Below are positions 17,365 through 26,819 of a stretch of 64,000 bases of DNA, piece after piece. The stretch spans positions 3,720,001-3,784,000 of the forward strand of contig NZ_PDJI01000004.1 in the NCBI RefSeq assembly GCF_002563695.1. Reading direction: 5' to 3'. How positions within the stretch are numbered: position 1 is the first letter of the stretch; each line of letters begins with the position of its first letter. The DNA comes from Georgenia soli. Lineage in GTDB: Bacteria; Actinomycetota; Actinomycetes; Actinomycetales; Actinomycetaceae. The translations under genes and the position numbers were made by a program. The notes below the pieces were generated by a model. That model was not told the DNA's origin. It did not search any database and saw only the letters and a list, made by a program, of their open reading frames with translations.

Positions 17365-20051
17365 CCTCGCTCGCCGAACGCCCTGTGAACCCCAAGGTCG
17401 GGGAGTCCGTCACCCACGAGAGCGCCGCCCCGCACGTCACGGGCACCGCGCTCTACACCGACGACCTCGCCTTCCGCGCCGCCGGGGTGCTCCACGCCTG
17501 GCCGGTCCAGGCGCCGCACGCGCACGCCCGGGTCACCGCCCTGCGCCCCGCCCCCGCTCTGCAGGTCCCCGGCGTGGTGCGGGTGCTGACCGCGGACGAC
17601 GTCCCCGGCGTCAACGACGCCGGGACCAAGCACGACGAGCCGCTCTTCCCCACCGAGGTCATGTACTACGGCCACGCCGTGTGCTGGGTGCTGGGTGAGA
17701 CGCTCGAGGCGGCGCGGCTCGGTGCCGAGGCCGTCGAGGTCGAGTACGAGCCGCTGCCCTCGATCCTGACCCTCACCGAGGCGATCGAGGCCAACAGCTT
17801 CCAGGGCAACCAGCCCACCGTCTCCCGGGGCGACGCCGCAGCCGCACTCGCCGCCGCGCCGCGCCGGCTCAGCGGGGAGTTCGAGCTGGGCGGGCAGGAG
17901 CACTTCTACCTCGAGACCCACGCCTCTCTCGCCCACGTGGACGAGTCCGGGCAGATCTTCATCCAGTCGTCCACGCAGCACCCCTCGGAGACCCAGGAGA
18001 TCGTCGCCCACGTCCTCGGCCTGCACTCCCACGACGTCACCGTCCAGTGCCTCCGCATGGGCGGCGGCTTCGGGGGCAAGGAGATGCAGCCGCACGGCCT
18101 CGCGGCCGTCGCCGCCCTCGGCGCGGTCCTCACCGGCCGTCCGGTGCGCATGCGCCTGAACCGGACGCAGGACATGACCATGACGGGCAAACGGCACCCC
18201 TTCCACGCGCGCTGGGAGGTGGGCTTCGACGACGACGGTCACCTTCTCGCCCTGCAGGCCACCATCACGGCCGACGGCGGATGGAGCCTGGACCTGTCCG
18301 AGCCGGTCCTGGCCCGCGCCCTGTGCCACATCGACAACGCGTACTTCATCCCGAACGTCGAGGTGCACGGGCGGATCGCCAGGACCAACAAGACCTCCCA
18401 GACCGCTTTCCGGGGGTTCGGCGGACCGCAGGGCATGCTCGTCATCGAGGACATCCTCGGGCGGTGCGCGCCGGTGCTGGGGATCGACCCGGGCGAGCTG
18501 CGCCGTCGGAACTTCTACGAGCCCGGCCAGACCACCCCCTACGGGCAGCCGGTGCGGCACGCCGAACGGCTGCGCGACGTGTGGGACCAGGTCGTCGCCA
18601 GGTCGGACTACGAGGACCGTCGGAAGGCGGTCGCCGAGTTCAACGCGCGCCACCCCCACCTGAAGCGGGGGATCGCGGTCACCCCGGTGAAGTTCGGCAT
18701 CTCGTTCAACTTCACCGCCTTCAACCAGGCCGGCGCGCTCGTGCACGTGTACAAGGACGGATCCGTCCTCATCAACCACGGCGGCACGGAGATGGGCCAG
18801 GGCCTGCACACCAAGATGCGGCAGGTCGCGGCCACCGCCCTCGGGGTGACGCTCGACCACGTGCGCCTGGCACCGACCCGCACGGACAAGGTTCCGAACA
18901 CCTCGGCCACGGCCGCGAGCTCCGGGGCGGACCTCAACGGCGGTGCCATTAAGAACGCCTGCGACCAGATCCGTGCCCGGCTCGCCGAGGTCGCCGCGCG
19001 GAAGCTGAACATCCACCCCGACGACGTGCGGTTCGTCGACGGGCGCGTCACCGGCATCGGCTTCCACGACAGCGACCTGTCCTTCGAGGAGGTCGCCAGC
19101 GCCGCGTACTTCCAGCGCATCCCCCTGTTCGCCGCCGGGTACTACCGCACCCCGGGCCTCCACTGGGACTCCGCCCGCATGCAGGGCGAGCCGTTCAAGT
19201 ACTTCTCCTACGGGGCGTCCGTCTCCGAGGTCGAGGTGGACGGCTTCACCGGCGCCTACCGGTTCCTGCGCACCGACATCGTCCACGACGTCGGCGACTC
19301 GCTCTCCCCGCTGATCGACGTGGGCCAGATCGAGGGCGGCTTCGTGCAGGGCGCCGGCTGGCTCACCCTCGAGGAGCTGCGCTGGGACACCTCCGACGGC
19401 AAGGGGCGCGGCCGGCTCGCCACCCAGGCGGCGAGCACCTACAAGCTGCCGAGCTTCTCCGAGATGCCGGAGGAGCTGAACGTCCACCTCTACGAGCGCG
19501 CCACCGAGACCGGCGTCGTCTACGGCTCCAAGGCCGTGGGTGAGCCGCCGCTGATGCTGGCGTTCAGCGTCCGCGAGGCCCTGCGCGCCGCCGCCGCGGC
19601 CTTCGGGCCGGAGGGCACGGTCGTCGAGCTCCCCAGCCCGGCCACGCCCGAGGCGGTCTTCTGGGCCCTCGACGGCGCACGGTCCGCGGCCGCGCCGGCC
19701 GAGCAGGTGGACGCCTCCGGCGACGGCGGCCGGCGGGTTGCGGCCTCCGACGACGGCTCCCGGGAAACTGCTGCGTCCCACGACGACGGGGCCCGGCGGG
19801 TTGCGGCGTCCCACAACGGCGACCAGGAGGTCGCCGCGTCCGAGAACGGCGCCCCGGAGGTTGCTGCGTCCCAGAACGGCGCCCGGGACGTCGCCGCGTC
19901 CCACGACGGCGCCCGGGAGGTCGCCGCCGCGAACGGGACGATCCGCCGCGGCGCCGCCCACGGCGGGGCCTCGTCCGCCGGCAACGGCGAGTCGCGCGAG
20001 ACTCCGACCGCGTCGGCAGGCGCGGACACGGAGGAGACGGTGGGGATCTGA
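17361..20051 (+). CDS. xdhB: Xanthine dehydrogenase molybdopterin-binding subunit with repetitive tail
   Basis: The molybdopterin catalytic subunit, which hydroxylates hypoxanthine and xanthine to urate with XdhA. Key motifs: GGGFGGKE near residue 233, QTAFRGFGGPQG near 348, the loop NGGAIKNACDQI, and KAVGEPPLML near 727, whose Glu is the catalytic base. The conserved protein ends near residue 775, as in XdhB of other bacteria. It is followed by about 115 extra residues made largely of a degenerate ten-residue repeat of the form VAASxNGAxE. The reading frame runs straight into the overlap with xdhC, so the tail is not a frameshift. Confidence 0.95.
19720..19935 (+). repeat. Degenerate 30-bp coding repeat in the 3' end of xdhB
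   Basis: About seven copies of a unit encoding a variant of VAAS(H/D/E/Q)(N/D)GA(R/P)(E/D). They are in frame, so copy number changes would lengthen or shorten the XdhB tail without breaking it. Confidence 0.85.
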
Positions 20052-21037
20052 TGGACTGGCTCGCCGCCCTGACCCACCTGCGGGCCGACGGCCTGCCGGG
20101 CGTCCTGGTCACGGTGACCGACGTGCGGGGCCACGCCCCGCGGGACGCGGGCGCCAAGATGGTCGTCGGTGCCGAGAGCACGTGGGACAGCATCGGCGGT
20201 GGCAACCTGGAGGCCACCGTCGTCGACCGCGCCCGCGAGCTCCTGGCCGGCGGGGCCCACGTCCCCGAGCGGATGACGTTCGCGCTGAACGAGCACGTCG
20301 CCAACCGCCACGGCAACCAGTGCTGCGGGGGAGAGGTGAGCGTGCTCCTGGAGCCGCTGCTCACCCGCTCCACGGTCGCCGTGTTCGGGGTCGGGCACGT
20401 CGGCCTGGAGCTCGGGCGCATCGTCGCCCGGCTGCCCGTCACGCTCCACCTGGTCGACAGCCGGTCCGACCAGGTGTCGCCCGACCGGCTCACCGAGGTC
20501 AGCGGTCCCGCCGACGTGCACGTCCACCACGCGCCCGCGCCCGAGGTGGTGCTGCGCAACCTCCCCGCCGGCTCGTACGTGTTCGTGATGACCCACGACC
20601 ACGCTGAGGACTTCATCCTCTGCGACGCCGCCCTCAACCGTGGCGACCTCGCCTACGTCGGCCTCATCGGCTCGCACGCGAAGTGGGTGCGGTTCCGGAA
20701 GCGGCTGGGCGAGGCGGGGCACGACGACGCGGCGATCTCCACCATCACGAGCCCGATCGGTGTGGAGGGGATCATCGGGAAGACGCCGGCCGTGATCGCG
20801 GTGAGCGCCGCCGCCGAGCTGGTGCAGCTGCTTGAGCGGGAGCAGGCGTCGGTCGGCTCGGGTGGCACGGCGCGGCAACCGGCCCTCCGTGCGGCAAGAG
20901 CGTCGCAGGGCAGGACGGGGCCCGGCCCGGCGGGCGGGCCGGCGAGCACGTCGGTGCCCGGCCCGGGGGACGGCACGGCAGCACCCCCGCCGGCAGCCGT
21001 GCGTGGCTCGGCCGACGCACCGCACCAGCCGGCGTGA
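20051..21037 (+). CDS. xdhC: XdhC family molybdenum cofactor insertion/maturation protein
   Basis: A chaperone that binds and sulfurates molybdenum cofactor and delivers it to XdhB (328 residues). The N-terminal XdhC/CoxI domain shows VRGHAPRDAGAKMVV and HGNQCCGGEVSVLLEPL with the conserved double cysteine. A C-terminal Rossmann domain follows (VAVFGVGHVGLELGR, then YVGLIGSHAKWVRFRKRL). The last 55 residues are Gly/Pro/Ala-rich and disordered. It starts one base before the end of xdhB (TGATG), so translation is probably coupled. Confidence 0.93.
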   Translation: MDWLAALTHLRADGLPGVLVTVTDVRGHAPRDAGAKMVVGAESTWDSIGGGNLEATVVDRARELLAGGAHVPERMTFALNEHVANRHGNQCCGGEVSVLLEPLLTRSTVAVFGVGHVGLELGRIVARLPVTLHLVDSRSDQVSPDRLTEVSGPADVHVHHAPAPEVVLRNLPAGSYVFVMTHDHAEDFILCDAALNRGDLAYVGLIGSHAKWVRFRKRLGEAGHDDAAISTITSPIGVEGIIGKTPAVIAVSAAAELVQLLEREQASVGSGGTARQPALRAARASQGRTGPGPAGGPASTSVPGPGDGTAAPPPAAVRGSADAPHQPA

Positions 21038-21090
21038 GCCCGCGAGCGTGACGGGCCCGAGCGTGACGGACCCGGGCGTCGGGATCCCGC
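21032..21090. repeat. 15-bp repeat starting on the xdhC stop codon
   Basis: GCGTGAGCCCGCGA, GCGTGACGGGCCCGA, GCGTGACGGACCCGG and a fourth degenerate copy follow one another. The xdhC TGA is in the first unit and TGA recurs in the next two. Confidence 0.75.
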
Positions 21091-21160
21091 GCGGATCCAG
21101 GGCCTGATCCGGTCGCGCCATCCCACCCGCGTCCGGCAACGCCTGGGTCCCCGCCACAGC

Positions 21161-21290
21161 ACGCCCCGGTTGCCCGCATCACGCCCCGGTTCCCCGCAGC
21201 ACGCTCTGGTTCCCCGCATCACGCCCTGGTTCGCCGCATGACGCCCTGGTTCCCCGCATCACGCCCTGGTTCCCCGCATCACGCCCTGGC
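21161..21290. repeat. 20-bp tandem array, 6.5 copies, between xdhC and the deaminase
   Basis: ACGCCCTGGTTCCCCGCATC is repeated at 21161, 21181, 21201, 21221, 21241 and 21261 plus a half copy, in perfect register with one to three changes per unit. The copies at 21241 and 21261 are identical. A weaker copy precedes the array. The 305-base gap 21038-21342 is otherwise filled by the xdhC stop repeat; no gene is seen. There are no spacers, so it is not a CRISPR. Confidence 0.93.
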
Positions 21291-21342
21291 CCCCAGGAGG
21301 ACCCCCTCCTGCCACCCGTTCAGCCGACCGAGAAGGTGACAG

Positions 21343-22722
21343 ATGAGCGCTGCAGCGCCCACCCCGCACACGACCACGTGGATCAAGGACCCCCTCGCGA
21401 TCCTCGCCGCCGAGGGGCTCGACGCGACCGGCGGCGTCGTCGTCGAGGGAGACCGCATCGTCGAGGTGCTGGCGGCCGGCGAGGAGCCGACCATCCCGTA
21501 CGAGACGACCTTCGACGCCCGGGAGCACGTGGTCGTGCCCGGCCTGATCAACACTCATCACCACTTCTACCAGACGCTCACCCGCGCCTGGGCGCCGGTG
21601 GCCAGCGCGGAACTCTTCCCCTGGCTCGTGAACCTCTACCCCGTGTGGGCGGGCCTGACGCCGCGGGACCTGGAGCTCGCGACGACCGCCGCGCTGGCCG
21701 AGCTGCTGCTGTCCGGCTGCACCACTGCCGCCGACCACCACTACCTCTTCCCCGGTGGGCTCGAGGACGCGATCGACATCCAGGTCGACGCCGCCCGTCG
21801 CCTCGGCATGCGGGCCGTCCTCACCCGCGGCTCCATGACTCTCGGGACGGACGACGGCGGGCTCCCGCCCCAGGACGTTGTCCAGGACCTCGACACGATC
21901 CTCAGCGACAGCCGCCGTCTCGTGGAGTCGTACCACGAGCGCGGGCCGGGCGCGCAGATCCAGATCGCCCTGGCCCCGTGCTCACCGTTCTCGGTCACCC
22001 GCGAGGCGATGCGCGACAGCGCCGCGCTCGCCGAGGAGCTCGACGTCCGCCTGCACACCCACCTCGCCGAGACCGTCGACGAGGAGCGCTTCTGCCTCGA
22101 GCGGTTCGGGATGCGCACCGTGGACTACCTCGAGTCGGTCGGCTGGCTCGGTCCGCGCGCCTGGCTCGCCCACGGGATCCACTTCGACGACGGCGAGGTC
22201 GCCCGCCTCGGTGCCGCCGGTGTCGGGGTCGCGCACTGCCCGACGTCGAACATGCGGCTCGCGTCGGGGACGTGCCGTGCCGTCGAGCTCGAGGACGCGG
22301 GTGCCGCCGTCGGTCTCGGCGTGGACGGCTCCGCGTCGAACGACGGCTCCAACCTCGTGCTCGAGGCCCGGCAGGCGCTCTACCTGCAGCGGCTGAGGTA
22401 CGGGGCAGAGGTCCCGCCCGAGCGTGCGCTGCGGTGGGCGACGGCGGGCTCGGCCCGTGTGCTGGGCCGGGAGGACCTCGGTGAGATCGCCGTCGGCAAG
22501 CAGGCAGACCTCGCGCTCTTCCGCCTGGACGAACTGCGGTTCTCCGGGAGCCACGACCCGCTGGCCGCGTTGCTGCTGTGCGGTGCCGACCGGGCCGACC
22601 GCGTCATGGTGGCTGGTCGGTGGCGCGTGGTCGACGGCGCGATCGAGGGGCTGGACGTGCCCGCCCTCATCGCGGAGCACTCCCGGGCGGCGCGCGGGCT
22701 GCTCACCCGCGCCGGCGTGTGA
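21343..22722 (+). CDS. 8-oxoguanine deaminase / guanine deaminase-like amidohydrolase
   Basis: A 459-residue metal-dependent hydrolase of the TrzN/ATZ/8-oxoguanine deaminase group. Zinc ligands and catalytic residues are visible: LINTHHHFYQTLTRA (HxH), HTHLAETVDE (His plus catalytic Glu), AHGIHF, and GVDGSASNDGSNL (Asp). The NTHHHFYQTLTRA segment is characteristic of 8-oxoguanine deaminases. The product would be urate (from 8-oxoguanine) or xanthine (from guanine), so it feeds the same pathway as the xdh genes upstream. GAAGG precedes the ATG. It is likely part of the xdh transcript or starts after the repeat array. Confidence 0.85.
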   Translation: MSAAAPTPHTTTWIKDPLAILAAEGLDATGGVVVEGDRIVEVLAAGEEPTIPYETTFDAREHVVVPGLINTHHHFYQTLTRAWAPVASAELFPWLVNLYPVWAGLTPRDLELATTAALAELLLSGCTTAADHHYLFPGGLEDAIDIQVDAARRLGMRAVLTRGSMTLGTDDGGLPPQDVVQDLDTILSDSRRLVESYHERGPGAQIQIALAPCSPFSVTREAMRDSAALAEELDVRLHTHLAETVDEERFCLERFGMRTVDYLESVGWLGPRAWLAHGIHFDDGEVARLGAAGVGVAHCPTSNMRLASGTCRAVELEDAGAAVGLGVDGSASNDGSNLVLEARQALYLQRLRYGAEVPPERALRWATAGSARVLGREDLGEIAVGKQADLALFRLDELRFSGSHDPLAALLLCGADRADRVMVAGRWRVVDGAIEGLDVPALIAEHSRAARGLLTRAGV

Positions 22723-22766
22723 CGGCACCCCCGGGCGCCCCGGCCGTCGAGGCGAATCACACCGGG

Positions 22767-23771
22767 TCAGCGGGGGACCGGGACCCGGTTCCGCGAGCTG
22801 GGCGCGAAGAGCGAGGCCAGCGCGGTGTCGGCGCGGGACTGCTCGGCGCGGTCGAAGGTCGCCGTCGTCGCCATGACCTCGTCGGCGCGCGTCCGTCGGA
22901 CCAGGTCGGTCAGCCGCTCCGCCACCTGCTCGGCGGTGCCGTGCACGGCGCTCGAGAGGAACCGCTCGACCGCGGTGCGCTGCTTCGGCGTCAGGGTCCT
23001 CTCCCTGACGGACCCGACGTCCTCCAGCGGCGGGAACGCACCGGTGGACCTCGAGGCAGCCAGCGCCCACGCCTCCGGCAGCAGCAGGTCCCGCGCCGCC
23101 TCCTCGGTGTCCGCGATCATCACCGTCACGCTGGCGATGACGTAGGGCTCGCCGCCGGCCGCCGCGACCTCACGGCGGTACTCGTCCAGAGGTCCCGGGT
23201 CGTCGAGCACCGGTCCGCCGACGGCGACCGGCAGACCGGCCCGGGCGGCGAGGGAGAGCCCGCGACCGCCGGCGAGCAGGAAGACCGGCGGGGGCGTGGC
23301 GAGGCGGGGTGTCGCGGTGACGCGCCCGCGGCCGTCGAGGAACGCGCGGACCGCGGCGACGTCGTCGAGGAAGCGCTCGGGGTCGGCGTCGTGCGCGCGC
23401 AGCTCCTCACGCATCGGTGCGCTGAAGCCGAGCGAACGTCCGATCCCGAGATCGATGCGGCCGGGATGGAGGCTCTCGAGCACCGCGAACTGCTCCGCGA
23501 CGACGATCGGCGCGTGGTTGGGCAGCATGACCCCGCCCGAGCCGACCCGGATCTGCGAGGTCCGGGCAGCCACGGCCGCCGCGAGCACCGCGGGGCTGCC
23601 GCTGGCGATGCCGGGCACGGCGTGGTGCTCGGCCACCCAGAACCGGTGGTAGCCGAGCTCCTCGGCCAGCCGCGCCCGCTCGATCGTGGAGAGCAGCGCG
23701 AGGGCGTCGGGCTCGCCGGCGCGCGTGCGCGAGCGGTCCAGCAGGGACAGGGGTACGTCGAGCAGGGCCAT
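22767..23771 (-). CDS. LLM class flavin-dependent oxidoreductase (MsnO8-like)
   Basis: A 334-residue bacterial luciferase-like (TIM-barrel) monooxygenase. Hallmarks are the N-terminal LDVPLSLLDRS, ELGYHRFWVAEHH, then IRVGSGGVMLPNH and LESLHPGRIDLGIGRSLG. This is the pattern of the MsnO8/TIGR03558 group that uses FMN. The ATG at 23771 is preceded by AGGTG; a GTG immediately before it would add one residue. Convergent with the deaminase gene. Substrate unknown. Confidence 0.85.
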   Translation of the reverse strand: MALLDVPLSLLDRSRTRAGEPDALALLSTIERARLAEELGYHRFWVAEHHAVPGIASGSPAVLAAAVAARTSQIRVGSGGVMLPNHAPIVVAEQFAVLESLHPGRIDLGIGRSLGFSAPMREELRAHDADPERFLDDVAAVRAFLDGRGRVTATPRLATPPPVFLLAGGRGLSLAARAGLPVAVGGPVLDDPGPLDEYRREVAAAGGEPYVIASVTVMIADTEEAARDLLLPEAWALAASRSTGAFPPLEDVGSVRERTLTPKQRTAVERFLSSAVHGTAEQVAERLTDLVRRTRADEVMATTATFDRAEQSRADTALASLFAPSSRNRVPVPR

Positions 23772-23867
23772 CACCTATCGCCAACGGCGGTGGTACGGCC
23801 GATATTTCACCCGGGTCCCTGGGCGGGACTCCTGGCGCGGGGCGCCGCGAACGGCCACGATGCTCGG

Positions 23868-24320
23868 ATGGACGGCCTGACGGGCGAGTCGCGGGACCGG
23901 GTACGAGCCATGAGTCTGTGGCTCGTGACGGCGATCGTGCTGGCGGGGGTCGCCGTCGGGCTCTACGCCCTCGTCGTCGGGTTCGACAAGGTCGACCCGG
24001 CCCCGGTCTCCCGCGTGGCGGAGGTCGCGCCCCGGGGCCTGCTGGTCGAGTACGTCGGGGGCAGCCCCGGGTGCGGCGACCCGCACCGGGTCGAGGTCAG
24101 CGAGAGCGAGGACGAGGTGGTCCTGGCGGCGTATGTCGTGGTGCGTCACGGCACGCGCCTGACCGCCTCCTGCGACGACGAGGGCGTGCCGATGCTCCAG
24201 ACCGTGCGCCTCGCGGCGCCGCTGGGGCACCGCGTGGTGCGCGACGCCACCCGGCCGCAGCTCACCGTGCCGGTCACCGAGGACGCCACCGACCTCCTCG
24301 GACAGCGGGGGCGTGGGTGA
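23868..24320 (+). CDS. Hypothetical single-pass membrane protein
   Basis: Not recognised. The 150-residue product has one strong hydrophobic segment at about 16-37 (LWLVTAIVLAGVAVGLYALVV) and an extracytoplasmic part of mixed beta/loop character with two cysteines (GCGDPHRVE and SCDDEGVP) that could form a disulphide. A topology with the C-terminus outside is likely. It starts 96 bases from the divergent LLM gene and converges on another hypothetical. Confidence 0.65.
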   Translation: MDGLTGESRDRVRAMSLWLVTAIVLAGVAVGLYALVVGFDKVDPAPVSRVAEVAPRGLLVEYVGGSPGCGDPHRVEVSESEDEVVLAAYVVVRHGTRLTASCDDEGVPMLQTVRLAAPLGHRVVRDATRPQLTVPVTEDATDLLGQRGRG

Positions 24321-24397
24321 CGCCCCGGCGTGCCACCGGGTGTCGGGCGCTGCGGACCGTGCCGCGGTACTTGAGGTGCCGGGTGGGCTGAGGTGCT

Positions 24398-24406
24398 GGG
24401 GGGGGG
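24398..24406. repeat. Nine-G homopolymer between two convergent hypotheticals
   Basis: A run of nine G residues lies seven bases beyond the stop of the gene at 24413. It is outside both coding regions, so a length change would have no coding effect unless one gene is misassembled. Confidence 0.8.
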
Positions 24407-24412
24407 CTGGCG

Positions 24413-24931
24413 TCAGGCGCCGATGCGCTGGCGCGCCGGCTGGACGGTCAGGTGGTGCTCGATCGCGGCGTCGATCCACGGCAGGGGGTCGAGGGTGTCC
24501 TCGTGGACCCACCAGTGCCAGCCGTCCCGGTCGTGCGGGAAGAGCAGGGCGAGGTGCTGGTCGTGCGCGTTCGTCACGAGCGGCACCACACCGCCGCTGC
24601 GCGCGCCCACGATCGCGGTCCGCGGCGTGTCGATGAGCAGGGTCGCCGTCGCGAGAAGGTCTACCCCGAGTGCCCGGGCCGCTGCCGTGGTCCTGAAGGA
24701 GGAACGACCCAGCACGGGGGTGGGCCGGTGGCTGCCGCACGAGAGCCGCACCGGCCCGCCGAGCTGCACGATGCTGGCACCGGGCGCGACGGCTCCGGCG
24801 ACGTCCGGGCAGCCGGTCACGACGAGGTCAGCCTCTTCGGGCGACGAGGTCAGCGAGTGCCCGTCGGCCTCGACGATCTCGCCGATGTCGTCGGCGTCGG
24901 GGCCGGACAGGCGGTTGAGGTGCAGGTGCAC
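24413..24931 (-). CDS. Hypothetical protein
   Basis: Not recognised with confidence. The 172-residue protein is soluble, begins with a GTG (MHLHLNRLSG), has a Rossmann-like alternation in its first half (EADLVVTGCPDV; ALGVDLLATATLLIDTPRTAIVGA) and a His/Trp-rich stretch LLFPHDRDGWHWWVHEDT near residue 130. No clear ribosome site precedes the start. It is divergent from the DHFR-like gene with 180 bases between them, in which no other feature was seen. Confidence 0.55.
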   Translation of the reverse strand: MHLHLNRLSGPDADDIGEIVEADGHSLTSSPEEADLVVTGCPDVAGAVAPGASIVQLGGPVRLSCGSHRPTPVLGRSSFRTTAAARALGVDLLATATLLIDTPRTAIVGARSGGVVPLVTNAHDQHLALLFPHDRDGWHWWVHEDTLDPLPWIDAAIEHHLTVQPARQRIGA

Positions 24932-25111
24932 AGCGGGACGACCTTCTCACCGGGGGCAGGGATGAGCAGACCCAGTGTGACCAGATTGTCCCGGCTGCGC
25001 CAGAGCACGGCATGACATGGCAGGTTCTCCGGGTGTCGAGAACGCCCGTCGTCGATCGTTGAACGGGTGAGGGGCGCGGAGAGGTCGCGCCCACGGCCCG
25101 AGGAGAAACTC

Positions 25112-25720
25112 ATGCGCAAGCTCGTGATGGGGGCGTTCGTCTCGCTCGACGGCGTGATGCAGGCGCCGGGCGGTCCGGAGGAGGACCCTGAGGACGGGTT
25201 CCCGTACGGCGGGTGGCAGTTCCCGTTCGCCGACGTGGAGCTGGGGCAGATCGTCGACGCCCTGTTCACCCGAACCGGCGCCTTCCTTCTCGGCCGGCGC
25301 ACGTACGACATCTTCGCCGGCTACTGGCCGGACCATGACGACCCCGACAGCCCGGTGGCAGGAGGACTGAACAGGCTGCCGAAGTACGTCGTCTCCACCA
25401 CCCTCACCGACCCGGCCTGGGGGTCGACCACCGTCATCCGCGACCACGTGCCCGAGCGGGTCGCCGAGCTGAAGGAGCAGGACGGCGGTGACATCCTCGT
25501 CCAGGGCAGCAGCCGGCTGTTCCAGACGCTGTTCGCCCACGATCTCGTCGACGAGCTCGTGGTCGGCATCTACCCCGTCGTCCTGGGGCGCGGCAAGAGG
25601 CTCTTCGAGGAGGGCGTCCCCGGTCGCACGCTGCGGCTGACCGACTCCCGGCGCACCAGCTCGGGTGCGCTCTTCAACACCTACGGCAGGGCGGGGGAGG
25701 TGCGGGTGGGCTCGTTCTGA
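25112..25720 (+). CDS. Dihydrofolate reductase family protein (RibD C-terminal-like)
   Basis: A 202-residue NADPH-binding reductase of the RibD_C/DHFR-like superfamily. The N-terminus KLVMGAFVSLDGVMQAPGG, the LLGRRTYDIFAGYWP helix and the VQGSSRLFQTLF nucleotide-binding strand are typical. The C-terminal strand ELVVGIYPVVLGRGKRLFEEG is also characteristic. AGGAGAAA precedes the ATG. These solitary proteins are not the housekeeping DHFR, and their substrate is usually unknown. Confidence 0.85.
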   Translation: MRKLVMGAFVSLDGVMQAPGGPEEDPEDGFPYGGWQFPFADVELGQIVDALFTRTGAFLLGRRTYDIFAGYWPDHDDPDSPVAGGLNRLPKYVVSTTLTDPAWGSTTVIRDHVPERVAELKEQDGGDILVQGSSRLFQTLFAHDLVDELVVGIYPVVLGRGKRLFEEGVPGRTLRLTDSRRTSSGALFNTYGRAGEVRVGSF

Positions 25721-25799
25721 CGGGTCACCGGGCGCGGGGCGGCTCCGTCCGGATAATGGGCCGGACGCGCGCGACCGTCGCGCCCGGATCGGAGGACCC

Positions 25800-26801
25800 G
25801 TGCCACGCCTGACCCTGCTCGCCACCGGCGGCACCATCGCCACACGGGCCGGCGCCGCGGGGCGCGTCGTGGGAGCCACGGGCGCCGAGCTGCTCGCACG
25901 CGCCCGGGACGTCTGGGGCTTCGACGGTGAGGTCGACGTCGTGGACGTGGCCGGCCTCGTCTCCTCCGCCCTGACGGTGCCGAAGGCGCTCGGCCTCGCC
26001 CGGGCCGTACGTGAGGCCCTGGCCGGCTCCGACGGTGTCGTCGTCACGCACGGCACCGACACGATGGAGGAGACCGCCTTCCTCCTCGCGCTCGCCCTGG
26101 GCCCCTCCGCCCCGGTCACCCTGACCGGCGCACAACGGCCGTTCGACGACGCCGCACCGGACGGCCCACGCAACCTCGCCGCCGCCCTCGCGTGGGTCGC
26201 GGCTCCCGCGGCCGCCGGGACCGGCGTGACCATCACCTTCGCCGACGCCGTGCTGCCCGCGATCGGCGTGCGCAAGGCCCGGACGCTCGGCCTGGAGGCG
26301 TTCGCCGCCCCGACCCGCGGGCCCATCGGGCACGTCGACGAGACCGGTGTCCGCCGCCACGCCCGCCCCGAGATCCCCGAGGCTCTCCTGGCGGCCGACG
26401 TGACCGATCTGCCGCGGGTCGCCGTGGTGCCCCAGTACCTCGGCGCCGACGCCACGGACGTCGAGGCCGCAGTGCGCGCCGGTGCCCGCGGGCTCGTCGT
26501 CGCCGGGTTCGGTGCCGGGAACACCACCCCACCCGTGACGGAGGCCCTCGTCGACCTCCTGGGACGCGGTCTGCCGGTCATGGTCACCTCGCGGACCGGC
26601 TCGGGCGCCGTCGCGGGCCTCTACGCCGGGGGAGGAGCCGACCTCGCGGCGGCCGGCGCCGTCATGGCCGGCGACCTCTCCCACTGGCAGGCGCGGCTCC
26701 TGCTCGCCGCGGTCCTCGGCACCCCGGACGCCGCCGGCGAGGGCTGGGACGCCCGCGCCCGGCGCTGGCTCGCCGACGCCGGCGCGACGCCGCGGGGCTG
26801 A
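25800..26801 (+). CDS. L-asparaginase (type I/II, bacterial asparaginase family)
   Basis: Hydrolyses asparagine to aspartate and ammonia. Both threonine catalytic motifs are present: LLATGGTIAT at the N-terminus (first Thr) and VVTHGTDTMEETA (second Thr with Asp and the Lys region TLTGAQRP). The C-terminal half holds GLVVAGFGAGNT and VTSRTGSGAV. The GTG start at 25800 follows GGAGG. There is no signal peptide, so it is cytoplasmic. A GATAAT -10-like element lies at 25752-25757. It is followed 18 bases later by the PHP-domain gene. Confidence 0.9.
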   Translation: MPRLTLLATGGTIATRAGAAGRVVGATGAELLARARDVWGFDGEVDVVDVAGLVSSALTVPKALGLARAVREALAGSDGVVVTHGTDTMEETAFLLALALGPSAPVTLTGAQRPFDDAAPDGPRNLAAALAWVAAPAAAGTGVTITFADAVLPAIGVRKARTLGLEAFAAPTRGPIGHVDETGVRRHARPEIPEALLAADVTDLPRVAVVPQYLGADATDVEAAVRAGARGLVVAGFGAGNTTPPVTEALVDLLGRGLPVMVTSRTGSGAVAGLYAGGGADLAAAGAVMAGDLSHWQARLLLAAVLGTPDAAGEGWDARARRWLADAGATPRG

Positions 26802-26819
26802 CTCAGTAGCCTCGGCGTC

